DNA of 64,000 bases from CADEFX01 sp963840425 (GTDB lineage: Bacteria; Pseudomonadota; Alphaproteobacteria; Rhizobiales; Hyphomicrobiaceae). Position 1 is the first letter of the stretch. Every line of letters starts with the position of its first letter. Where the stretch lies: contig CAWIYZ010000001.1 of assembly GCA_963840425.1 (NCBI GenBank), forward strand, positions 62,001 through 126,000, read 5' to 3'. Under the pieces are notes generated by a model that saw nothing but the letters and a program-made list of their open reading frames with translations, had not been told where the DNA came from and did not search any database. The translations under genes and the position numbers were made by a program. Positions 22,469-31,990 of this stretch are shown here, in pieces.

Positions 22469-24109
22469 TCACGCGCTGCGCATGATCGGCGCGGCGATGC
22501 TCTCGATCATCACGTTGACACACGCCGGCTTGCCGCTGGCCAAGGCACGCTCGATGGCACCCGGCAGATCGGCAATGTTGTCCACCATCTCCCCATGCCC
22601 GCCCAGAGCTTCTACAACTTGATCATAGCGCGTCGGCAGCAGCGTGCAGCCGTGCATGCGCTGGCGGCCGTACTCGCGCAGCTGGATCTGGCTCTCCGCG
22701 TTCCAGCACGCGTCGTTGCCGACAATGGCGACGAACGGCCGGTTGTGGCGTACGGCCGTATCGAACTCCGACATGTGGAACCCAAACGTTCCGTCACCCA
22801 GCACCGCAAAGATCGGTGCCCTCTGCTCGTGGCAGCGCGCGCCGATGGCAAATGGAATAGCCGACCCGATTGCTCCGGCAATACCGTTGATGAGCCGGCG
22901 GGATACCGGCAGCAGAGCTTGTGCCCACTGCGCGAACTCGCCGCCGTCGCAGATCAACACGGTATCGGGATCGCGCTCCACGAAAGGTCTGAGCGCGCGA
23001 AATACCTCCACTGCATGTAGCTTGCCGCGTGTTGTGGATTTGAGTTCATCCCACGCCGTTGGTCGCTTATCGATGGCAGTGCGCGCCTCCTTCAGCCAGC
23101 CACCGTCGGCGGGTTTCCTTTTCCCGGCACGCCGCACCAGCGCCTCGATCGCGGGCACCGCGTCGGCAAGGCAGGCGAGGGCGAGGCTCCTACCCTTCTC
23201 TTTCACCGCGCGCTCGATCAGCGCGGCTTCCGGATCGATGACGATGAGTTGGCATTTCGCATCCACTGTTGGCGAGCTGGCCCACTGCAGCGTGAAATCG
23301 AGCGGCTTGCCGAGCAGCACGATCAAGTCGGCGCGCCCGAGGATTTCCGCATAGCGCCCGAGCGTGGCATCGCGGATGCCGCGCACGCTTTCCATGATGA
23401 CAGCGGGCGCGTTGGTCGCCGCTTCCAGCGCAGAGACGAGGGAGCGCCGTCTGGCGTTGGCCAGTTGCGGACCCGCGATGAGAAGCGGTCGCTTGGCTGC
23501 AGAGATGGCATCGAGCACCGCGTCGGCGGCAGCATCGGCAAAAGATACGGCAGGCCTGGCTCGTGTCTTCGCTTCAGGCCAGACAATGGCATCGGCAGCG
23601 ACTTCCGCATCCAGCAAGTCCGAGGGCAGGCTGAGGTGCACCGGTCCTGGCCGGCCTGTGGTGGCGATGCGCATGGCCTCGGCTACGTCGCGTCCGAGAT
23701 GTGCCGCGGACGTGGCGGTCCATGAGGCTTTGCTCACAGGTGCCGCCATGTCCGCCTGGCGGATTTCCTGAAACCCGCCGCGGCCCAGCTCGCTCGTCAT
23801 GGCGTGGCCCGACAGCAGCACCATCGGCGACTCGGCAACCAGCGCCGTGTACAGCGCACCCACCGCGTTGGCATGACCCGGTCCTCCGGTGACCAGGGCA
23901 ACACCCGGCTCCCCCGTCATCCGCCCCCACGCATCGGCCATGTGCACGCAGGCCGCCTCATGCCGCGTGTGCAGAATTTCGAGCTGGGTCTCCAGCACCG
24001 CATCGTAGACCGACATGATGTGGTTGCCCGACAGGCTGAAGATGTGGCGCGTGCCCAGCTGCTCCAGCGTGCGCGCAACGATGTCGGCCCCGCGCAGGGT
24101 CTTGCTCAT
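22469..24109 (-). CDS. Thiamine-diphosphate-dependent enzyme, acetolactate synthase-like
   Basis: A 546-residue ThDP enzyme of the acetolactate synthase/oxalyl-CoA decarboxylase/2-hydroxyacyl-CoA lyase group. The catalytic glutamate is Glu51 in TRHEAACVHMADAWGR. The cofactor motif GDGTFGFHMSEFDTAVRHNRPFVAIVGND lies in the C-terminal third. AAGGAA is about 9 nt upstream of the ATG. True acetolactate synthase is encoded at 50.5 kb, so this is a paralogue with another substrate, perhaps a C-C lyase in the adjacent catabolic block. The precise reaction cannot be stated. Confidence 0.85.
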   Translation of the reverse strand: MSKTLRGADIVARTLEQLGTRHIFSLSGNHIMSVYDAVLETQLEILHTRHEAACVHMADAWGRMTGEPGVALVTGGPGHANAVGALYTALVAESPMVLLSGHAMTSELGRGGFQEIRQADMAAPVSKASWTATSAAHLGRDVAEAMRIATTGRPGPVHLSLPSDLLDAEVAADAIVWPEAKTRARPAVSFADAAADAVLDAISAAKRPLLIAGPQLANARRRSLVSALEAATNAPAVIMESVRGIRDATLGRYAEILGRADLIVLLGKPLDFTLQWASSPTVDAKCQLIVIDPEAALIERAVKEKGRSLALACLADAVPAIEALVRRAGKRKPADGGWLKEARTAIDKRPTAWDELKSTTRGKLHAVEVFRALRPFVERDPDTVLICDGGEFAQWAQALLPVSRRLINGIAGAIGSAIPFAIGARCHEQRAPIFAVLGDGTFGFHMSEFDTAVRHNRPFVAIVGNDACWNAESQIQLREYGRQRMHGCTLLPTRYDQVVEALGGHGEMVDNIADLPGAIERALASGKPACVNVMIESIAAPIMRSA

Positions 24110-24229
24110 GGATTGGTTTCCTTCGAGCGCAATTTGGGTTGTGGGGCCCGCAGGCGGCAGGACCGCGTCATCGGCCGAGATGGTGGATTGGCGAAGTATC
24201 CGAACCGTCAGCGAGCCCTGTCAAGGTGC

Positions 24230-24396
24230 CTAGTGTGGTGGTTTGAAAGTTCGCCTGCTTCTCGCGGCTGGGCGGTTGGCGAACTTCGGAACCTGAACCA
24301 CACTAGAATCCCAAATTTTGCTAGTGTCCTTTTCGATCGCGAAGTTCGCTGAGAGTTCGCGGCAAGTGCTGACGAACTTCGCGATCGGGACACTAG
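24230..24396 (+). repeat. Bipartite palindromic repeat, copy A
   Basis: Two imperfect palindromes, 24230-24306 and 24321-24396, are joined by a 14-nt AT-rich linker. Both begin CTAGTGT and end ACACTAG. The first is a diverged type I unit whose outer stem reads GTGGT/ACCAC instead of GTGAT/ATCAC, a paired change that keeps base pairing. The second is type II, with GATCGCGAAGTTCG arms. It occupies the divergent gap between the ThDP-enzyme and Rieske genes. The flanking parts of this 391-nt gap (24110-24229 and 24397-24500) show nothing else recognisable. Confidence 0.9.
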
Positions 24397-24500
24397 CTCA
24401 TGCATCTGCAAACAGGCGGGCTTGCCGTTGGGGCAACCCTTTGTCAGATTTGACCCAAGCCGCCGATTGAGCGGTCCGTGGAGAACTGGGGAGCGCCGGG

Positions 24501-25688
24501 ATGGATCGCAGTCTGCAAGTCAAGCTGCTGAAACGCCTGCTCCACTACGTCGACACCAAGAGCACCGCGCTGGCTGACGCGCCCTGGCGCAACGAGGTCA
24601 GCGCCTACACCGATCCTGAGCGTCTGCGGCAGGAGCAGGACGTTCTCTTTCGCCGCCATCCACTGCTGATGGGTTTCGCATCGGAGTGGGCCAAGCCCGG
24701 CGACTATCGCACCGACGACTTCGCGGGCGTACCCATATTGATCGTGCGGGGCAGGGATAATGTGGTCCGCGCATTTCTCAATGTCTGCCGGCACCGCGGC
24801 GCCAAGGTCGTCGACGGCTGCGGATCGGCGCGCGTCTTCTCCTGTCCCTACCACGCCTGGACTTATGAGCTGAACGGCAAGATCAGAGGCATTCCCGACG
24901 AGGGCGCCTTTCCCGGCATGCGGGCCGAGCGTTCGGGTCTTACTCCGCTTCCTCTATGCGAGAAGCACGGTCTCGTCTGGGTGCTGCCGTCGCCATCAGC
25001 CGACGGCGCGACGACCTTCGACATTGATCCATGGCTGGGTGACCTCGGACCCGAGCTCGGCGCCTATGGCTTTGGCTCCTATCACCTCTACGACCGTCGC
25101 ACGATCAATGAGACGATGAACTGGAAGATCCTCGTCGATACGTTCCACGAGGGCTACCACATCGGCTTTCTCCATCGTGACTCGCTCACCGATATCCTGC
25201 ATGGCAACGTCACCGACTTCGAGGCCTTCGGCCCCAATCACCGGCTGATCTTTCCGCGCCGCAAGCTCGAGCGCCTGAAGGGACAGCCAGAGGACACGTG
25301 GGATCTGATGTGGAACACAGCTACCGTGTACGCCCTGTTTCCCAACACGCTGTTCGTGACGCAGGGTGATCACGTGGAGGTGCACCGCGTCTTTCCCACC
25401 GAAGGCAGGCCAGACCGGGCCGTGATGGAGACCGGCTTTTATGTCCCCAAGGCGCCGGCTACCGAGGAGGAGCTGCGCCACTGGCAGGCCAATCTCGATC
25501 TCGTCATCAAGGTGGTGCAGACCGAGGACTTTCCAGCGGGGCGCAGCATGCAGCTCGGTTTCTCCTCGGGCGCACAGAAGCAAGTGGTCTACGGGCGCAA
25601 CGAGCCGGCCATGATCCACTATCACCAATCGATGCGACGGGCCTTAGGCTTGCCGGACGAGGCCTCGATGGCTACGGCTGCGGAATGA
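24501..25688 (+). CDS. Rieske [2Fe-2S] aromatic-ring-hydroxylating oxygenase, alpha subunit
   Basis: A 395-residue oxygenase subunit. The Rieske cluster ligands are Cys96-x-His98 (NVCRHRGAK) and Cys115-x2-His118 (SCPYHAWTY). The mononuclear iron site shows His216 and His220 in DTFHEGYHIGFLH, with bridging Asp213. A GGGGAG site precedes the ATG. No reductase, ferredoxin or beta subunit gene is adjacent, so electrons must come from elsewhere. It lies just upstream of the liv-type uptake operon, which suggests that the imported compound or its product is hydroxylated or demethylated, but this is inference. Confidence 0.92.
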   Translation: MDRSLQVKLLKRLLHYVDTKSTALADAPWRNEVSAYTDPERLRQEQDVLFRRHPLLMGFASEWAKPGDYRTDDFAGVPILIVRGRDNVVRAFLNVCRHRGAKVVDGCGSARVFSCPYHAWTYELNGKIRGIPDEGAFPGMRAERSGLTPLPLCEKHGLVWVLPSPSADGATTFDIDPWLGDLGPELGAYGFGSYHLYDRRTINETMNWKILVDTFHEGYHIGFLHRDSLTDILHGNVTDFEAFGPNHRLIFPRRKLERLKGQPEDTWDLMWNTATVYALFPNTLFVTQGDHVEVHRVFPTEGRPDRAVMETGFYVPKAPATEEELRHWQANLDLVIKVVQTEDFPAGRSMQLGFSSGAQKQVVYGRNEPAMIHYHQSMRRALGLPDEASMATAAE

Positions 25689-25810
25689 TCCGCGGACCAA
25701 TCAAATGAGCATTGACAAAGCTTCGGCGAAATGCCGGATTTGAATGACTTGAAATGAAGTGGCGGAAACCTGGCAGCAAAAGGCGGGACCGCCAAGTGGG
25801 AGGGTACGCA

Positions 25811-25882
25811 ATGCGGCTATGCCGGGGCATCAGCCATAGCCCGCGGTCCGCGGCTCCTTGGCTGCGGGAGCGCGGCGCATGA
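25811..25882 (+). CDS. Possible leader peptide overlapping livG
   Basis: A 23-codon open frame starting MRLCRGISH and ending LRERGA. It has a GGGAGG site 7 nt upstream of its ATG at 25811. Its TGA overlaps the livG ATG (ATGA), an arrangement typical of translational coupling. It could be a leader peptide for the uptake operon or chance. About 100 nt upstream is a perfect TTGACA (25712-25717) without a clear -10 box. Confidence 0.3.
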   Translation: MRLCRGISHSPRSAAPWLRERGA

Positions 25883-26742
25883 CGGTGGCGGCGCCGCCAG
25901 CGCGCGTCGCTGCTGATCCAAGCCAGATGGCCGGATCAGCAGCCGGGGATGCGGCAGCGCACGCGGTCCAGCTGTCCATCGAGAATGTCTCCAAACGCTT
26001 CGGCGGCGTGACTGCCGTCACGGATGTGACCGTCGCCGTTCCGCGCGGCGGTGTGCTCTCTGTTATCGGTCCGAATGGCGCCGGCAAGACCTCGCTCCTC
26101 AATATGGTGTCCGGCTTTTACAAACCGGACACCGGCCGCATCGTGCTCGAGGGTCGCGACATCACGCGCAAGCGCCCCAGCGAGATCGCGGCGCTGGGCA
26201 TCGCGCGCACCTTCCAGAACATCGCGTTGTTCAGCGGCCTGACCGTGCTCGACAACCTGATGCTCGGGCGGCACGTGCGCATGCGCTCGGGCGTGCTCAA
26301 AAGCGTGATCTACTGGGGTTTGGCGCAGAAAGAAGAAGTGGCCCATCGCGAGGTCTGCGAGGAGCTGATCGAGTTTCTGAAACTGCAGGATCTACGTAAG
26401 CAGCAAACCGGTGCGCTGCCCTACGGTCTGCGCAAGCGTGTCGAGCTCGGGCGCGCTTTGGCCCTCGAGCCCAGCCTCCTGCTGCTGGATGAGCCCATGG
26501 GCGGCATGAACCAGGACGAGAAGGAGGATATGGCCCGCTATATCCTGGACGTGAACCAGGAGCGGGGCGTCACGGTCGTGCTGATCGAGCACGACATGGG
26601 CGTGGTCATGGACATTTCCGATCGCGTGGTGGTGCTGGATCGCGGGCGCAAGATCGCCGAGGGCAGTCCGGCCGAGGTGCAGAGCAGCCCGGCAGTCATC
26701 GCGGCCTATCTCGGCGCGCAAAAGGGGGGGCAGCGGCCATGA
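25879..26742 (+). CDS. Branched-chain-type ABC transporter ATP-binding protein (LivG-like)
   Basis: A 287-residue ATPase of the hydrophobic amino acid/amide (HAAT) uptake family. Walker A is GPNGAGKTS, the family-typical signature segment is LPYGLRKRVELGRAL in place of LSGGQ, and Walker B is LLLLDEPMGGMN. LivG-specific ALGIARTFQNIALFSGLTVLDNLMLG is present. GGGAG stands 9 nt before the ATG at 25879; about 38 non-conserved residues precede the ABC domain. It overlaps the following ligase gene by 4 nt (ATGA). This is the first main gene of a six-gene operon. Confidence 0.94.
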   Translation: MTVAAPPARVAADPSQMAGSAAGDAAAHAVQLSIENVSKRFGGVTAVTDVTVAVPRGGVLSVIGPNGAGKTSLLNMVSGFYKPDTGRIVLEGRDITRKRPSEIAALGIARTFQNIALFSGLTVLDNLMLGRHVRMRSGVLKSVIYWGLAQKEEVAHREVCEELIEFLKLQDLRKQQTGALPYGLRKRVELGRALALEPSLLLLDEPMGGMNQDEKEDMARYILDVNQERGVTVVLIEHDMGVVMDISDRVVVLDRGRKIAEGSPAEVQSSPAVIAAYLGAQKGGQRP

Positions 26743-28691
26743 GTTTGGTGGACGACAAAGCGACTTCGACGCTGCCGAAGCTGTTGCAGCACAACGCGCG
26801 TGCCTTCGGCAGTCTGCCCGGAATGCGGGAAAAGGACCGTGGCATCTGGCGCAGCTATAACTGGCGCGCCTGCCTCGCCAATGTACGCGACTTCGCGCTC
26901 GGCCTGGCGGCGCTTGGCTTCAAGCGGGGCGACAAGCTGGCCGTTGTCGGCGACAACAGCCCGCGCCTGTACTGGGCTCAGCTTTCAGCCCAAGCGCTCG
27001 GCGGCGCCGCCGTGCCCGTCTACCAGGACGCCATCGCCAGCGAGCTCGTCTACGTTCTCAATCACTCCGAGGTGTCGGTCATCCTGGCCGAGGACCAGGA
27101 GCAGGTCGACAAGATCCAGTCCTTGCAGGACCAGCTCCCCGCCCTGCGTTGCATCATTTTCGATGATCCTCGCGGCATGAGCGGCTATCGCCAGCCGATG
27201 CTCAAGTCTTACGCCGATGTGCAAGCGCTGGGCCGTGAATTTGCAAAAAGCTCACCCGGCTATTTCGAGCGCGAGGTCGATGCCGGAAGCCCCGACGACG
27301 TGGCCATGATCGCCTACACGTCTGGCACTACCGGCACGCCCAAGGGCGCTCTGCTCAGCCACCGCAACATGGTCGCAACGGCGGAGAATTTTGTCGCCGC
27401 CGAGCACGTGAAGCGCGGCGACAACTGGCTGGCCTATCTACCCATGGCCTGGGTCGGCGACGTCATGCTCTCGCTGGCGGCGGCTCTGGTCGGCGGTGTC
27501 ACTGTCAGTACTCCCGAGGGTCCCGAGACCGTGCAGCGCGACCTGCGTGAGCTCGGGCCACATGCGATATTGGCGCCGCCGCGCATCTGGGAGAGCATTC
27601 TCACACAGTTGCAGGTCAAGGCGGCGGATGCGTCCTGGCTGAAGCGCCACGCCTATGAGCTGTTCCGGCGCGTTGCGGAAAGGCGCGAGCTGCTCAAGAG
27701 CGATGGCAAGCCGATCCCCTTGCGGACCAGGCTGGCCTACTCCCTTGGCGAGTTTGTCGCCTATGGCCCCGTGCGCGACCAGCTCGGTCTGCGTAATGCG
27801 CGCTGGTGCTACACCGGCGGAGCGCCGCTCGGCCCGGATACCTTCCGGTTCTTCCGCTCGTTCGGCGTGAACTTGAAGCAGATCTATGGCGCCACGGAAG
27901 CCAGCGCGCTGGTCGCCTTCCAGCGCGACGACCAGGCTGACCCGAATACGGTCGGCCGCCCGGTTCCGGGCGTCGAGCTGCGCATCGACGCCAACGGTGA
28001 GCTTCTCATCAAGGGCCCGGGCGTGTTCGTCGGCTACTACAAGCAGGAGGACGCCACGCGCGATGCCTTGACGCCGGACGGCTGGCTCAAGACCGGAGAT
28101 GCCGGCCTCATCGACCCGCAAGGACAGCTCGCCATCATCGATCGCGCCAAGGATGTGGGCAAGTTGAACTGCGGCACGCCGTTTGCGCCCCAGTTCATCG
28201 AGAACAAGCTGAAGTTCAGCCCCTTTATTCGCGAGGCGGTGGCGTTCGGCGATGCCCGCACGTTCGTCGCTGCCATGGTCGCCATCGACCTCGGCACGGT
28301 GGGCAACTGGGCCGAGCGGCGCGGGCTTGCATACACCAGCTTCATGGATCTCAGCCGCAAGCCCGAGGTTGCCGGTCTGGTGCGGCAGGAGGTGGCCAAG
28401 GTCAACGCTTCGCTACCTGCCGCGCTCCAGGTCAAACGCATCCTGCTGCTGAACAAGGAGCTGGAGGCTGACGACGCCGAGATGACCCGCACACGCAAGG
28501 TCCGGCGCCGGTTCGTGGCGGAGAAGTACGCCAGGGTCATCGAGGCTTTCTACAGTGGTGCCAATAACGCCGACGTGGCGGTGGAAATCACCTTCGAGGA
28601 TGGGCGCAAGAGCATGCTCGCCGCCACCATCGACATCCACGATGTAGCGCCCGCTTCGGCGACGCAGAACGCAACCCGCAAAGCGGCATGA
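26739..28691 (+). CDS. AMP-binding acyl-CoA synthetase within the liv-type operon
   Basis: A 650-residue adenylate-forming enzyme of the long-chain fatty acyl-CoA ligase type. The P-loop AYTSGTTGTPKGALLSHRN, the YGATEA motif (QIYGATEASALV), and GWLKTGDAG...IIDRAKD are all visible. It activates a carboxylic acid with ATP and CoA. Its 4-nt overlap with livG and its place inside the transporter operon imply uptake coupled to CoA activation. Similar liv operons with a ligase occur in other Proteobacteria that degrade aromatic or alicyclic acids. The substrate is unknown. Confidence 0.92.
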   Translation: MSLVDDKATSTLPKLLQHNARAFGSLPGMREKDRGIWRSYNWRACLANVRDFALGLAALGFKRGDKLAVVGDNSPRLYWAQLSAQALGGAAVPVYQDAIASELVYVLNHSEVSVILAEDQEQVDKIQSLQDQLPALRCIIFDDPRGMSGYRQPMLKSYADVQALGREFAKSSPGYFEREVDAGSPDDVAMIAYTSGTTGTPKGALLSHRNMVATAENFVAAEHVKRGDNWLAYLPMAWVGDVMLSLAAALVGGVTVSTPEGPETVQRDLRELGPHAILAPPRIWESILTQLQVKAADASWLKRHAYELFRRVAERRELLKSDGKPIPLRTRLAYSLGEFVAYGPVRDQLGLRNARWCYTGGAPLGPDTFRFFRSFGVNLKQIYGATEASALVAFQRDDQADPNTVGRPVPGVELRIDANGELLIKGPGVFVGYYKQEDATRDALTPDGWLKTGDAGLIDPQGQLAIIDRAKDVGKLNCGTPFAPQFIENKLKFSPFIREAVAFGDARTFVAAMVAIDLGTVGNWAERRGLAYTSFMDLSRKPEVAGLVRQEVAKVNASLPAALQVKRILLLNKELEADDAEMTRTRKVRRRFVAEKYARVIEAFYSGANNADVAVEITFEDGRKSMLAATIDIHDVAPASATQNATRKAA

Positions 28692-28703
28692 GCGGAGACA
28701 GCA

Positions 28704-29600
28704 ATGCTCGATGAACTGTCTTTCGCCTTCGCGCTCGTGGTGAGCGGGCTTTCCATCGGCCTCATGTACTCGCTGATCGCGCTGGGCTTCGTGCTCGTCT
28801 ACAAGGCGACCGACGCCATCAACTTCGCCCAAGGCGAGTTCGTCATGCTGGCGGGCTTCGTCGCGGCCACGGCGCTGACGGCCAAGGGCATGCCGGTGCT
28901 CGGCGCCGTTGCCGCCGCCGTTGCGGCCATGATCGTGTTCAGCTTTGCGCTGGAGCGCGTCGTGCTGCGGCCGCTACTCGGGCGTCCGGTTGTCGCCGTG
29001 ATCATGGCCACTATCGGGCTTGCCGCCATTCTGCGCGGCCTCCCGCCGATATCCGTGGGTGCGGAGACGAAGGCGATTTCACTGCCCTTGCCGGATACGC
29101 CGATTGCCTTTTTTACGGCTACCGTGCCGCCAATTCAGGCGCTGGGCGTCGTCGTTTCGCTCGCTTTTTTTGCAGCGTTCACGTGGTTCTTCCTCAAGAG
29201 CCGCATGGGCGTGGCCATGCGTGCCGTGGCTGACAATCAGCAGGTCGCCATGGCCATGGGCATCAATGTCGAGCGCTATTTCGCCATCGCCTGGGCCATG
29301 GCGGGCATCGTCTCAGCGCTCGGCGGCGTCATCTGGGGCAGCATGCTGGGCGTCGACACGCAACTCGCGCTGGTCGGCCTTAAGGTGTTCCCGGTCGTCA
29401 TTCTGGGCGGCCTCGATTCCGTTGCCGGCGCCATCGTCGGCGGCCTCATCGTCGGCGTGGTGGAGAGCATCGCTGCCGGATATCTCGATCCTTTCGTTGG
29501 CGGCGGCACCAAGGATTTTGCGCCCTACGTGCTCATGATCATCATGCTGATGTTCAAGCCGTACGGCATTTTCGGCCAGCACCGGATCGAGCGGGTATAG
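28704..29600 (+). CDS. Branched-chain-type ABC transporter permease (LivH-like)
   Basis: A 298-residue inner-membrane permease. It has about eight hydrophobic helices, with family motifs LSIGLMYSLIALGFVLVYKATDAINFAQGEFVMLAGF at the N terminus and MRAVADNQQVAMAMGINVERY. The LGGVIWGS...LGGLDSVAGAIVGGLIVGVVES segment holds the ATPase-contact loop. GGAG lies 7 nt before the ATG. It forms the membrane channel with LivM. Confidence 0.95.
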   Translation: MLDELSFAFALVVSGLSIGLMYSLIALGFVLVYKATDAINFAQGEFVMLAGFVAATALTAKGMPVLGAVAAAVAAMIVFSFALERVVLRPLLGRPVVAVIMATIGLAAILRGLPPISVGAETKAISLPLPDTPIAFFTATVPPIQALGVVVSLAFFAAFTWFFLKSRMGVAMRAVADNQQVAMAMGINVERYFAIAWAMAGIVSALGGVIWGSMLGVDTQLALVGLKVFPVVILGGLDSVAGAIVGGLIVGVVESIAAGYLDPFVGGGTKDFAPYVLMIIMLMFKPYGIFGQHRIERV

Positions 29601-29610
29601 GGGCGGATCG

Positions 29611-30678
29611 ATGCTGCATCGCGAGGCCGGCGTCTTCAAAACCAGCTATGCCGCCGACATGGCGCTCTATCCGCTGCCGATCGCGCGATGGGCCGTGGCC
29701 GGCGTGGCGCTGTTGTTCGCGGTGATCGTTCCGCTGATCCTGCACGAGTACTATCTGTCGATTTTCAATCTGGTCTTCATCGCCATCGTCGGCGCCTTGG
29801 GCCTCAACATCCTGGTCGGCTACACCGGCCAGATCTCGGTTGGACATGCCGCTTTCATGTCCGTCGGCGCGTACACGGCGGCCAACCTTGCAGTCAAGCT
29901 CGACCTCCCGTTCTGGATCACGCTGCCGGCCGGCGGACTGATGGCGGCTGTCATCGGCGCCATTGTCGGCATTCCGAGCCTGCGCATCAAAGGTCTCTAT
30001 CTCGCCATCGCCACGCTCGCCAGCCAGCTGATCATCGAGTGGGTCATCAATCACACGCCGGCGATCTCGGGCGGGGCTCAGGCCTCCATCGAGGTGCCAC
30101 GGCCGGCGCTGTTCGGGATGCAGCTCAAGACGCAGGGGCAGCTCTATCTCTTCCTCCTCTTTTTTGCAGTGCTGGCGATTGTGGCCACGCTCAATCTTGT
30201 AAGAAGCCGCATCGGGCGCGCGTTCGTGGCTATCCGCGACCAGGACATCGCCGCCGAGATCATCGGCATCAACATCTATCGCTACAAGCTTCTGGCCTTC
30301 GCGATCTCGTCCTTCTACGCCGGCGTGTGTGGGGTGCTCTATACCTACTATTTCGGCATCGCCAACTACGAGGCATTCCAGATCGGTGTGTCCATCGACT
30401 ATCTGGCCATGATCATCGTCGGCGGCCTTGGCTCCGTCCTGGGCTCGGTCCTGGGAGCTGCCTTCATCACCATGCTTCCGATCGTCATTCGCTGGAGCGT
30501 GGAAGCGTTCGGCGGTGTGTTTCTCGATCCCAGCCACCTGCCCGCAATCACGGCCAGCCTCAAACTCGTCATCTTCGGATCCCTCATCATCTTCTTCCTG
30601 GTGGTGGAGCCGGAGGGCCTCAATCGCTTGTGGCGCAATATCCGAAATTACTTCAGAGTGTGGCCCTTCTCCTATTGA
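29611..30678 (+). CDS. Branched-chain-type ABC transporter permease (LivM-like)
   Basis: A 355-residue permease and partner of LivH. It shows the LivM-type ALGLNILVGYTGQISVGHAAFMSVGAYTAANL segment, ATLASQLIIEWVINHTP and the EAA-like region RAFVAIRDQDIAAEIIGINIYRYKLLAFAISSFYAG. LivM proteins commonly carry this longer N terminus. It begins 10 nt after livH. Its stop codon lies inside a perfect 8-bp stem-loop that separates it from the binding-protein gene. Confidence 0.95.
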   Translation: MLHREAGVFKTSYAADMALYPLPIARWAVAGVALLFAVIVPLILHEYYLSIFNLVFIAIVGALGLNILVGYTGQISVGHAAFMSVGAYTAANLAVKLDLPFWITLPAGGLMAAVIGAIVGIPSLRIKGLYLAIATLASQLIIEWVINHTPAISGGAQASIEVPRPALFGMQLKTQGQLYLFLLFFAVLAIVATLNLVRSRIGRAFVAIRDQDIAAEIIGINIYRYKLLAFAISSFYAGVCGVLYTYYFGIANYEAFQIGVSIDYLAMIIVGGLGSVLGSVLGAAFITMLPIVIRWSVEAFGGVFLDPSHLPAITASLKLVIFGSLIIFFLVVEPEGLNRLWRNIRNYFRVWPFSY

Positions 30679-30685
30679 AGGGCCA
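30661..30685 (+). promoter_or_regulatory. Intercistronic stem-loop between livM and the binding-protein gene
   Basis: TGGCCCTT (30661-30668) and AAGGGCCA (30678-30685) form a perfect 8-bp stem with a 9-nt loop that includes the livM stop codon. No T-run follows; the next bases are A-rich. Such stems often allow unequal expression of the binding protein through RNA processing or stabilisation. Confidence 0.45.
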
Positions 30686-30724
30686 AAGCAAAAAGCCCCG
30701 GAGAACACAAAAGGGAGGTTACGC

Positions 30725-31975
30725 ATGCTACGCAAAAAGTGGTTGTCGACGATCCTCTTGAGCGGCGCGGCCCTCGCCACTCTAGCCGTGAGTACGGCCG
30801 GCGCTCAGGACAAAGAGCTGGTATTCGGCCTGCAATGCGATCGCACCGGCGCAACCCAGACGGTGGGACCGTTCCTCTGCCCCGGCTACCACGACTACGT
30901 TGCGCTCGTGAACAGCCAGGGCGGCGTGGAAGGCTACAAAATACGCGTCATCGAGATCGATCACGAGTACAAGGTGCCGGCCGGCATGGAGGCGCACGAG
31001 CGCTTCAAGAAGGAAGGCGCCGTCATCGAGGCCGTGTACGGCACGCCGCACGCTGCCGCTCTGTTGAAGAAGCTGGAGGAGGACAAGATCCTCGGCACGA
31101 CCCCGGGCTTCGGCTCGGGCGCAGCCGCGGACGGCAAGCGCTATCCTTATATGTTTCCGATTGCGGCTTCCTACTGGTCGCAAGGCGCTGCAGCCGTGAA
31201 GTTCATCAAGGACCAGCTCGGCACTCTCAACGGCAAGAAGATCGCCTACCTGTTCTATGACAATCCGGCGGGGCGTGAGCCGATCGGCGTGCTGGAGGAC
31301 CTCGCGAAGGCCGAAGGCTTCGAGATGCGCACCTTCGCCGTGCCACCGCCCGGCGTGGAGCTTGCGGCGCAAGCTCTCGACATCACCGGCCGCTTCCGTC
31401 CCGACTTCGTCATCTCGCATCTGTTCGGCCGTTCGCCGTCGGTCGCCATCAAGGAGCTCAAGGGCAAAGGCTTTCCGCTGAGCAAGGTGGTCGGCTTCGT
31501 GTGGGCGTCGGCAGAGTCCGATATCAATGCTGCGGGCGGGTTCGGGTTCGCCGAAGGCTACCACACCATGCAGTTTGCCGGCGTGGGCACGGACTTCCAG
31601 GTCATCAAAGACATCAACGCCATGTACAAGGCGCAAGGCAAGACGGAGCCGAAGGAACAGCAGATCAGCGTCTACTACAACCGCGGTGTCCTGACCGCCG
31701 CGCTCCATGTCGAAGCGGTCCGTAACGCCATCAAGGCCAAGGGCGGCGCCAAGCCGACCGGAGAGGACGTCAAGAACGGCATGGAAGCCGTGAAGAACCT
31801 GACTCTCGGCGGACTCGTGCCTCCGTTGAACGTAACGCCCGAGGATCACGAGGGCGGGGGATGGGTTCAGATCTGGAGCATCAAGGGCGGCAAGTTCGTC
31901 AAGTCGACCGAGTGGTTCCAGGCGCATCGCGACGTGATCAAGAAGCACATCGTCGCTGACGCCGAGAAGAAGTGA
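30725..31975 (+). CDS. Periplasmic substrate-binding protein of the liv-type transporter (LivK-like)
   Basis: A 416-residue periplasmic-binding protein fold type I. The signal peptide is MLRKKWLSTILLSGAALATLAVSTAGAQ. The mature part begins KELVFGLQCDRTGATQTVGPFLCPGYHDYVALVNSQGGVEGYKIRVIEIDHEYK, typical of HAAT receptors for amino acids, amides or aromatic acids. I chose the ATG at 30725 because of the GGGAGG site 7 nt upstream and the signal peptide; the frame is open for 99 codons before it. It is bracketed by perfect stem-loops, consistent with higher expression than the permeases. Confidence 0.93.
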   Translation: MLRKKWLSTILLSGAALATLAVSTAGAQDKELVFGLQCDRTGATQTVGPFLCPGYHDYVALVNSQGGVEGYKIRVIEIDHEYKVPAGMEAHERFKKEGAVIEAVYGTPHAAALLKKLEEDKILGTTPGFGSGAAADGKRYPYMFPIAASYWSQGAAAVKFIKDQLGTLNGKKIAYLFYDNPAGREPIGVLEDLAKAEGFEMRTFAVPPPGVELAAQALDITGRFRPDFVISHLFGRSPSVAIKELKGKGFPLSKVVGFVWASAESDINAAGGFGFAEGYHTMQFAGVGTDFQVIKDINAMYKAQGKTEPKEQQISVYYNRGVLTAALHVEAVRNAIKAKGGAKPTGEDVKNGMEAVKNLTLGGLVPPLNVTPEDHEGGGWVQIWSIKGGKFVKSTEWFQAHRDVIKKHIVADAEKK

Positions 31976-31990
31976 GGCACACTCAAGCTT

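Noticed and set aside
29554..31948. Two long minus-strand frames opposite livM and the binding-protein gene
   Set aside because: Antisense to clear transporter genes; very rich in Asp, His and Arg, as expected for shadow frames.
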